Source: Clostridiaceae bacterium
Lineage (GTDB): Bacteria; Bacillota; Clostridia; Acetivibrionales; DUMC01
Direction of reading: 5' to 3'
NCBI GenBank assembly: GCA_012512865.1
Contig: JAAZDH010000293.1
Span: forward strand, 1 to 21,750
DNA: 21,750 nucleotides
The position numbers were made by a program, and so were the translations under genes. Positions 16,033 to 21,750 of this stretch are shown piece after piece (positions within the stretch are counted from its first letter, which is position 1; each line of letters opens with the position of its first letter). The notes beneath the pieces were generated by a model. The model saw nothing but the letters and a program-made list of their open reading frames with translations, was not told the DNA's origin and ran no database searches.

Positions 16033-16815
16033 ATGGTAATTGAAAAAGCGGATATTGCATATTGCCAAAAGGGTCAATTGTGTTCAACCTCTATAGACGG
16101 TGTGTGCCATATCAAGGAATTGCCATATTTGTCTATTGTTCAATCAACCGAAGGCAATTACAGCATTCAAATCGAAAACGGAATTACATATTTTACAGGG
16201 GAGGGAGGAGTGTTTATTGCGCCGTCCAATAAAAAACAGACGATTATCCATCATGTAAATAAGAAGAGCGGACAAATGCAAGCAAGGTGGGTTTTTCTCG
16301 ATGTTTTAATAAATAATACATGTAAATTAGATACTATCTTTGAATTTCCGGTAATATTGCCAGGAAACTATTTAATGGAAATAGACCTTTGCTTTGATGA
16401 AATTTTTCGTGCTGTAAATATTTGCGATACCATGATTGCATGCTATAAATTTTTAAAGGTGTTATTAATGATTGCCAAGCCCAGGGCACTTATCGATGAA
16501 AGAATACAAAAAATATTAAATTTTATTCATCAAAATTACATGAATAAAATAAGCGTTAAAGAACTGGCGAATAGCTTGCATATGTCCGAACCAAATTTTT
16601 TCTGGTTATTTCGGAAAAATGTTAAAATGTCTCCAATTGAATACATAAACAGGTATAGATTAACAATGGCGGCCAACCTGTTAAAAACCAGTAATGACAG
16701 TGTTAAAGCTATTGCAGAAAAAGTAGGCATTACAAATCAATTCTATTTTAGTAAGATGTTTAAAAATAAATATAAAATGTCACCAACCCAGTACCGGAAT
16801 ACAGTATATTTTTAA
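16033..16815 (+). CDS. AraC/XylS-family transcriptional regulator
   Basis: 260 residues from ATG 16033, preceded by GAGGTG at 16022-16027; the frame is open 20 codons further upstream, but that start has no good site and would cover the promoter. The N-terminal half (about 1-150) looks like a small cupin-type ligand domain with SIQIENGITYFTGEGGVFIAPSNKKQ. The C-terminal AraC DNA-binding domain covers about 155-258, with helix-turn-helix one near 172-193 (ISVKELANSLHMSEPNFFWLF) and helix two near 221-242 (SVKAIAEKVGITNQFYFSKMF), ending in YKMSPTQYRNTV. It is divergent from the glycyl radical operon across a short shared promoter region, so it is probably the substrate-responsive activator of that operon. 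AT-rich codon use matches the GRE block. Confidence 0.92.
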   Translation: MVIEKADIAYCQKGQLCSTSIDGVCHIKELPYLSIVQSTEGNYSIQIENGITYFTGEGGVFIAPSNKKQTIIHHVNKKSGQMQARWVFLDVLINNTCKLDTIFEFPVILPGNYLMEIDLCFDEIFRAVNICDTMIACYKFLKVLLMIAKPRALIDERIQKILNFIHQNYMNKISVKELANSLHMSEPNFFWLFRKNVKMSPIEYINRYRLTMAANLLKTSNDSVKAIAEKVGITNQFYFSKMFKNKYKMSPTQYRNTVYF

Positions 16816-17187
16816 TAAAATTATTATGAAAAGGAAAGGCATAAGGGCACATATTTGGCTTAATTAATGCCTTGAGAAATATTTCGAAATTTTTATTGAT
16901 GCTAATTCTCCGCCATCACATGGCTTTCGGTTACATATACATGCATTATGTTATTATTGTATGGGTTTCTTGTATAATATTGGATAATGCAAGATAATAG
17001 TATTTTTTCTATGTCTTTAAAATGGAGTATAATCATCTATTATAGCCATTCAAATATTGTATTCATAATTTGTGCTTCCATGCCTTAAAGTATATAATGA
17101 GAAAAAAGATTTGAACTATAAAATGGGTGTACCCTATATTGATCTTGATGTTTTCTTGCAAAATCAAGCATAAATGCAAAAGAAATC

Positions 17188-17274
17188 AACAGTTTAAAGG
17201 AGAATGCAGCGGGACAGCCCGGACACGTTTAAGGCTGCCATACTAAAAGAAAGCAACTGTTAAAGGGGAACCCG
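17188..17274 (+). other. GC-rich island with nested inverted repeats (possible structured RNA)
   Basis: AACAGTT (17188-17194) is complementary to AACTGTT (17255-17261). Nested inside, GCAGC (17206-17210) pairs with GCTGC (17234-17238), and GGG (17211-17213) with CCC (17218-17220) around ACAG. GGG-GAA-CCC (17266-17274 region) follows. The stretch stands out from AT-rich surroundings and has no convincing reading frame. It matches no riboswitch consensus I can recall. It could equally be a gene remnant. Confidence 0.3.
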
Positions 17275-17364
17275 ATAAAGAAGCTGGCTTAAAAGCATAA
17301 TATAAATTTTCGAAATATAAATTTAACAACTCAAGCCACATATTATAAAATTATCGAAAAAATC

Positions 17365-17393
17365 TTGACAATTAATTGTTGATAATTTAGAAT
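17365..17393 (+). promoter_or_regulatory. Sigma-A promoter with overlapping inverted repeats upstream of kinase
   Basis: A perfect TTGACA at 17365-17370, a 17-base spacer, and TAGAAT at 17388-17393 (5 of 6). The palindrome ACAATTAATTGT (17368-17379) overlaps the -35. A wider inverted repeat, AAATTATC (17348-17355) and GATAATTT (17381-17388), brackets it. A repressor site is the natural reading. Transcription would start near 17400, giving a roughly 200-base leader before the kinase ATG. Confidence 0.65.
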
Positions 17394-17608
17394 ATGTTTA
17401 TGGCACATGTTTTTGAGTTAGAACTTGTATAATTCAATTAAAAGGAATGTTTGGCTTCTTACTTGCTGGAATTATCGCGGATATTAGATATTAGAATCAG
17501 GATTATCATGGCTTTTTAATATTAATATATGACTGCTGGAATTAGACTATTGAAATTAAATAAATATTAGCTAATAAAACTATAGATTTATTGGGATGTG
17601 TATTAGTC

Positions 17609-19146
17609 ATGAATTATTTACTGGGTATTGATGCAGGCACAACTTCAATGAAGGGTATGTTAATTAATGAACATGGTGAAAAAATATGCCATGCAAGCGA
17701 AAATTACAGCTTAACGACCCGGGGTAAATATGAGGTTGAGATTGATGCCGGAAGTTACTGGGAGGCTTTCAAAAGGGTCTTGAACAATATTGTAAGCATA
17801 TCGAAAATAAACCCGGGAAATATAGTGTCCATAGCCGTGACCAGCCAGGGTGAGACGCTGGTATGCGTTGACAGGAATGGTGAACCCTGCGGAAAGCAAT
17901 AGTATGGCTGGATAACAGGTCAACCAGGGAAGCTGAAGAAATAAGGGACAAATTCAACATGGAAGAAATATTTAACAGGACAGGCCAACCGGAAGTGGCT
18001 GCTACCTGGCCTGCTACAAAAATACTGTGGTTGAAGAAAAATGAAAAGAATACATTCGAAAAAACAAGCAAGTACCTTCTTGTTGAAGATTACATAAACT
18101 ATAAGTTAACCGGCAAGTATGTTACAGACAAATCACTAGTATCTTCAACCCTGTATTTTGATGTCCGAAGCGGCAGGTGGTGGGAAGAAATCCTCGATTA
18201 CATGGGCATTACGGTGGAGCATCTGCCGCGCGCGGAAGCTTCCGGTATCAAGATTGGGTATTTAACGGATAAAGTTGTTGAAGAAACAGGCCTGGACAAA
18301 AACACGGTGGTGGTGACCGGAGCCCTTGACCAAATGACAGGGGCAATAGGGGCAGGAAATATAAGTCGGGGAATAATATCAGAATCAACGGGCACATGCC
18401 TTGCCGTATGTGTTAATATACAAAGACCAATAGAGTATAACCCGGGATATCACATACCGTGCCATTGCAATGCGCTGCCTTCCGGTTATGCATCTTATAG
18501 CTTGTTGTTTTGGTCCCAGACGGCAGGTGTGATACTGAAGTGGTACAAGGATAATTTTTACAAGAACCCGGAAACCGGAAAACAGGACGGTGAATACAAC
18601 AAGGTTAATGATAACGAATTATTTAAACGAATAGATTATGAATCCGCAAAGATAAGTCCTGGTTCGGATGGATTAATATTGCTCCCGCATTTTAGCGGTT
18701 CCGCGGTTCCTCATTTTAATCCCGGGGCTAGAGGGGTATTTTTCGGCATCACTTTAAATCATACCAGGGCTCATTTTTCCAGGGCGATAATGGAGGCAAT
18801 AGGTAGCATTTTGCGGGAGCATATCGAGACAGCAGAAAGATTTGGCATAAAAATAAAGGAAATAAGATCATTGGGAGGTGGTGCCAAGAGCTCATTATGG
18901 AACCAGATAAAAGCAGATATTACGGGAAAGGAAATTGTCACCCTTGAAAATACCGAAACCACTTCATTAGGGGCGGCAATGCTTGCAGGAATAGGAACAG
19001 GCATATTCAAGGATTTTCATGATGCTTGCTTGAAATGTGTAAAGGTAAAGGACAGGTATTATCCTGATGCAAAAAACGCGGCTGTATATGAAGAAATGTA
19101 CGGTAAGTACAAGGAGCTTTACGATAGTATAAAACATATGTATTAA
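17609..19146 (+). pseudogene. FGGY-family carbohydrate kinase (xylulokinase/gluconokinase-like), frameshifted
   Basis: Two reading frames together encode a complete FGGY kinase. The first (17609-17902) gives MNYLLGIDAGTTSMKG with the ATP-binding DAGTTS, and ends in GEPCGK followed by Gln and TAG. The second frame, entered at 17899, resumes exactly with IVWLDNRSTREAEEI, the usual next motif (GKPIVWLDNR). It continues with GALDQMTGAIGAGN (catalytic Asp, about residue 241 if repaired) and GGGAKSSLWNQIKADITGKE (adenosine site). A single deleted base near 17897 explains the break, and no slippery heptamer is present to favour programmed shifting. The repaired length of about 512 residues is normal. 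FGGY kinases phosphorylate sugars or polyols; the substrate is open. A strong promoter lies upstream, but the ribosome site is weak. Sequencing error remains possible. Confidence 0.85.
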
Positions 19147-19293
19147 GCAATAGTGCAGGTAATATAACAACAGGATAAGGAAATAATGAAGAATGGAAAC
19201 CGGGCAGTAGAAAAAAATATGTTTTATGCATAATAAAACATTAATAATAAATAACGCTCCTGGAAGAACTCATAGCTGAAAGGTGAAGACCTG

Positions 19294-19640
19294 GTGGCAG
19301 CTTTCGAACCGATTGGAATAATTGAAAGATGGGAACTCCAAAACAAAACGGATAGTTATGAATTTGACATGCATATTTTACGTATCGGCAATATTTCTAT
19401 TGCCACCAACCCCTTTGAGATGTTTTGCGAATACGGGATGCGCATAAAGGCAAGAACGAAATCTGAGCAGACTTTTATTGTTCAGCTTGCCAACGGCAGC
19501 GGTGGCTATTTGCCTACAAAAGAGGCAATAGAAGGCGGTTCATATGGTACAAAGCCTGCATCAACCTTGTGCGGCCTTGACGGAGACGATTTGCTTGTAG
19601 AAAAACCGTTGCCGCCATTAACAAAATGTGGGATGATTAA
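19294..19640 (+). pseudogene. Neutral/alkaline ceramidase-like protein, C-terminal stump with frameshift
   Basis: About 115 residues resemble the C-terminal part of bacterial proteins with the neutral/alkaline non-lysosomal ceramidase domain, often found in sugar-utilisation clusters: IERWELQNK, then HILRIGNISIATNPFEMF, YGMRIKARTKSEQTFIVQL and ANGSGGYLPTKEA. The N-terminal part, several hundred residues, is missing; only about 150 bases separate it from the kinase stop, and a TAG lies in frame at 19273. A second lesion is visible near the end. Adding one A to the A5 run at 19601-19605 restores a natural ending, EKTVAAINKMWDD, with stop at 19638-19640, while the present frame runs on to a TAG at 19648-19650 with an atypical Pro-rich tail. 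The GTG at 19294 has no ribosome site. It is very likely a dead gene. Confidence 0.65.
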
Positions 19641-19650
19641 AATAATTTAG

Positions 19651-19930
19651 CTTATATTGGTTTGGCCTGTTCAGGTTTGGAAACGCTAATATGAAGTTTT
19701 TCCTTTGACTGTTTATGTAAAAGAGAGGATAAAAGATAGCTCAACACACAGTAAAAACTATGTACCTTTATTTATGATTATTTGTAATTTTTGATTGGAA
19801 AAATATAGGTCTTGATTTATACCTTGAGATTGTCCAGGCTGCCTATGACAGGATATATAAGTAAGTGTGCAAGCAGAAGTTGAAGTTAAAAATGGCGTTA
19901 ATCGTTCATTTTACAATTTAAGACTATGAT
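19651..19930. other. Gene-free stretch with a possible short C-terminal gene remnant
   Basis: 280 bases. A 23-codon frame at 19793-19864 (plus strand) reads DWKNIGLDLYLEIVQ then AAYDRIYK and a stop. It has a protein-like, amphipathic composition, but I cannot assign a family and it has no start. It may be the end of another lost gene of this cluster. The rest shows no promoter, RNA or terminator that I can support. Confidence 0.3.
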
Positions 19931-20338
19931 TTATCCTAGAGCATCAAATAGCTTCTCTACGCTACATTGAAGCCCTTCAAAATTGAACGATACGGCCGTA
20001 TCGCCAATACTATATGCTTCCATGGCATCAATATCATAATCCACAAAACTATACGTATATACACGCTTGCACTTGATGTCTGCAATCTAGTATTCCTTGA
20101 CGCCTGACAACATGTAGATGTTAAGCTTGTCAACCATGTCTTTTTTTCTTGTATTTGGTGAAAGTATTTCCACCACCATGGCTGGAGTTCCCATGTAACG
20201 TCCTTCTTTGTCTATCGTGGTTTTATAATCGCACGCGATGGTTATATCCGGCTGCATTACATCGGGTTCCTTGAAGCCAACCTTGTAAAAGTGGACATCA
20301 AATGGTGCCAGGCATGCCTTGCAAGGCTTATCCTTGAA
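19931..20338 (-). pseudogene. Uma2-family (DUF820, PD-(D/E)XK-like) protein, truncated with in-frame stop
   Basis: The minus strand reads 135 codons in one frame. It starts at FKDKPCKACLAPFDVHFYK, then EPDVMQPDITIACDYK, then TPAMVVEILSPNTRKKD, LNIYMLSGVKEY, and ends with VEKLFDALG and TAA. This is the Uma2/DUF820 pattern, whose members share a PD-(D/E)XK nuclease-like core: QPDI and EILSP carry the predicted active-site Asp and Glu. The usual GVKEYWI is here GVKEY-stop-I, where TGG has become TAG at 20087-20089. The first 50-60 residues are missing, and a TAA sits directly upstream of the Phe codon. Both lesions mark it as dead. Uma2 genes are multicopy in some Clostridia and cyanobacteria, and their role is unclear. 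Confidence 0.75.
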
Positions 20339-20584
20339 TTAATAATAATAAATTATTGGTAAAAAATTGTTGACAGGAGGTGTTTTTAATGTGATTATAA
20401 TGGGAGATTATAATGATGAATTATAAATGTACCAGGAATTATACTAGTGATTGCTTCATAGTAAGTGCTTCCCAATAATGATTGCCTTATAGGAATTGTA
20501 GGGGGAGATGCGGTTAAATTTATAGTGATATGTTAAAATGTATTAATCATAATTCCTGGGTTTAAAGGAGAGCTATAGAGTTAT
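20339..20584. other. Gap upstream of the RNA methyltransferase gene
   Basis: 246 bases that start exactly where the Uma2 remnant loses its 5' end, with AATAATAATAAATTATT at the junction. TTGACA (20370-20375) and TATAAT (20396-20401) both occur, but 20 bases apart, longer than the usual 16-18, so a promoter is possible but not firm. A GGAGGTG at 20376-20382 precedes only an ATG-TGA. No gene is seen. Confidence 0.35.
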
Positions 20585-21748
20585 ATGGAGAAGTTAAACC
20601 TTATAGCCACGGCTGTATTTGGCGTTGAGGCTGTTGTGGCGAGAGAGCTGAAAAAACTGGGATATACCGAACAAAACGTGGAAAACGGGCGCGTCAATTT
20701 TACGGGAGACTATGAGGCCATATGCCGGAGCAATATATGGCTTAGAACTGCCGAGAGGGTGCTGATTAAAGTTGGCGAATTCAAGGCCCTTACCTTTGAC
20801 GAGCTTTTTGAAGGTACAAAGGCCCTTCCGTGGGAAGAATGGATTCCCGAAGACGGGGAATTTCCCGTGGAGGGAAAATCCGTAAAATCACAGCTTGCCA
20901 GTATATCTGACTGCCAGGCCATAGTGAAAAAGGCTGTCGTGGAAAGGCTGAAGAAGGTATATAAGCGTTCATGGTTCGAGGAAACGGGTCCCAGGTATAA
21001 GATAGAGGTTGCACTTTTAAAGGATGTTGCCACGCTGACCCTGGATACAAGCTGTGCCGGCCTTCATAAAAGGGGATACAGGAAATTGGTTGGTGAAGCC
21101 CCACTCAAGGAAACACTGGCATGTGCCATGCTGTTGATAAGCCGGTGGAGGGGAGACAGGGTTCTTTTAGACCCTTTTTGCGGCTCGGGCACTATTCCCA
21201 TCGAGGCTGCGATGATAGCCAAGAATATCGCCCCGGGGTTGAAGCGTGAATTTGCTGCGGAAAAATGGCCGAGCATACCGGGGTATTTATGGGAAAGAAC
21301 AAGAACGGAAGCAATGGATATGATAGACAGGGAACGGGCTTTAAGAATACGGGGTACGGATATTGATGAAAGGGAAGTATCCCTTGCCCGTTACCATGCA
21401 AAAGAAGCAGGGGTTGATCAATTCATACATTTACAGTGCATGCCGGTTTCAGGGATAAGCTCCAGGTACAAGTACGGGTTTATTATATGCAATCCCCCTT
21501 ACGGCGAGAGATCGGGGGAAATCAAGGAAGTTGAGAAACTGTATGTTGAAATGGGGAAGATCTTCAGTAAGTTTGACACATGGTCATTTTATATCCTATC
21601 TTCGCACCCGGAATTTGAAAAGCTATTTGGGCGGAAGGCCGATAAAAAAAGAAAACTTTACAATGGCAGGATAATGTGCAATTATTACCAGTTTTTCGGG
21701 CCTCCGCCGCCGGGTTTGCAGGATTTAAACAGCAACGAGTTGGTTTAA
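20585..21748 (+). CDS. THUMP-domain class I SAM-dependent rRNA (guanine-N2) methyltransferase, RlmL/YpsC-like
   Basis: 387 residues, cytoplasmic. The N-terminal part (about 1-160) holds a ferredoxin-like and THUMP RNA-binding region, ending in TLDTSCAGLHKRGYR, a signature of this family. The methyltransferase domain has motif I LLDPFCGSGTIPIEAA (about 194-209) and motif IV NPPYGER (303-309), the NPPY catalytic loop of N2-guanine and N6-adenine methyltransferases. Relatives are Bacillus YpsC and the N-terminal half of E. coli RlmKL, which makes m2G2445 in 23S rRNA; the same target is likely but inferred. The length matches the stand-alone form. A TAG directly upstream at 20576-20578 fixes the start at ATG 20585 or later. 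The AAAGGAG at 20564-20570 is 14 bases away, which is long. GC is visibly higher than in the decayed region before it. Confidence 0.92.
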   Translation: MEKLNLIATAVFGVEAVVARELKKLGYTEQNVENGRVNFTGDYEAICRSNIWLRTAERVLIKVGEFKALTFDELFEGTKALPWEEWIPEDGEFPVEGKSVKSQLASISDCQAIVKKAVVERLKKVYKRSWFEETGPRYKIEVALLKDVATLTLDTSCAGLHKRGYRKLVGEAPLKETLACAMLLISRWRGDRVLLDPFCGSGTIPIEAAMIAKNIAPGLKREFAAEKWPSIPGYLWERTRTEAMDMIDRERALRIRGTDIDEREVSLARYHAKEAGVDQFIHLQCMPVSGISSRYKYGFIICNPPYGERSGEIKEVEKLYVEMGKIFSKFDTWSFYILSSHPEFEKLFGRKADKKRKLYNGRIMCNYYQFFGPPPPGLQDLNSNELV

Positions 21749-21750
21749 GC

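Larger units (their letters stand above)
16816..17608. other. Long gene-free AT-rich gap between AraC gene and broken kinase
   Basis: 793 bases. AAGGCAT (16836-16842) can pair with ATGCCTT (16867-16873) just after the araC-type gene, but no U-tract follows. A short frame ending in MGVPYIDLDVFLQNQA (stop near 17171) has no recognisable homology. A GC-rich structured island lies at 17188-17274 and a strong promoter at 17365-17393 (separate entries). GCTGGAATTA occurs twice (near 17465 and 17534). No further gene is seen. Confidence 0.5.

Noticed and set aside
16836..16873. Rho-independent terminator after the AraC gene
   Set aside because: The AAGGCAT/ATGCCTT stem has a 24-base loop and is not followed by a U-tract.
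17100..17364. Known riboswitch (T-box, cobalamin, SAM, c-di-GMP, TPP) ahead of the kinase
   Set aside because: No conserved core such as the T-box GGTGG-ACCGCG or a B12 box is present, and the structured island lies upstream of the kinase promoter, so it would not be in its leader.
17885..17905. Programmed -1 frameshift in the kinase gene
   Set aside because: The site GGAAAGCAATAG lacks a slippery X-XXY-YYZ heptamer and a downstream pseudoknot is not evident; FGGY kinases are not known to use recoding.
20370..20401. Strong promoter TTGACA-TATAAT for the methyltransferase gene
   Set aside because: Both hexamers are perfect, but the spacer is 20 bases, outside the effective 16-18 range, so it was not annotated as a promoter.

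Overview
The window reads as chromosomal DNA of an anaerobic, low-to-moderate GC Bacillota, most likely class Clostridia. The basis is strong GGAGG-type ribosome binding sites, a long-form ribosome hibernation factor, a PcrA/UvrD-type helicase, an oxygen-sensitive glycyl radical enzyme with its radical-SAM activase, and consensus TTGACA/TATAAT-like promoters. No phage, plasmid, CRISPR, tRNA or rRNA signature is visible. Genus-level assignment is not possible from sequence alone.

Layout. 1-1532: the 3' end of a uroporphyrinogen-decarboxylase-family gene broken by a stop codon, then an intact organophosphate:phosphate-type MFS transporter. 1533-3652: a repeat-filled gap, a HAD phosphatase (+), and a convergent membrane-anchored transglutaminase-like protein (-) whose start is one base from the stop of the helicase. 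3654-7502 (-): UvrD/PcrA helicase, aldo/keto reductase and hpf. 7503-10457: repeat-rich gaps around an unrecognised one-TM protein and a PHP-domain phosphoesterase (both -). 10458-12701 (+): a CopA-type P1B ATPase with no visible copZ or csoR beside it. 12920-16815: a compact glycyl radical module, with enzyme and activase overlapping on the minus strand and a divergent AraC regulator. 16816-20338: an AT-rich, decaying region with a frameshifted FGGY kinase, the C-terminal stump of a ceramidase-like protein (also frameshifted), a possible tiny remnant, and a truncated Uma2-type gene with a stop codon. 20585-21748 (+): an intact THUMP-domain rRNA methyltransferase.

How it fits together. The core genes (helicase, hpf, copA, methyltransferase) look intact and are visibly richer in GC than the accessory blocks. 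The accessory material is two kinds: an intact, probably substrate-inducible glycyl radical pathway of unknown substrate, and remains of a sugar or organophosphate catabolic set in which at least three genes carry lesions. Several gaps between genes are filled with degenerate short tandem repeats. Two gaps about 5 kb apart share the same pair of motifs (TTAGGTTATA and TATTG runs), and the downstream one seems to run into the last codons of copA. The most promising leads are the glycyl radical enzyme with its unusual Cys-Trp-Glu active-site motif, the repeat families, the unrecognised 334-residue protein, and a GC-rich structured island at about 17.19-17.27 kb.
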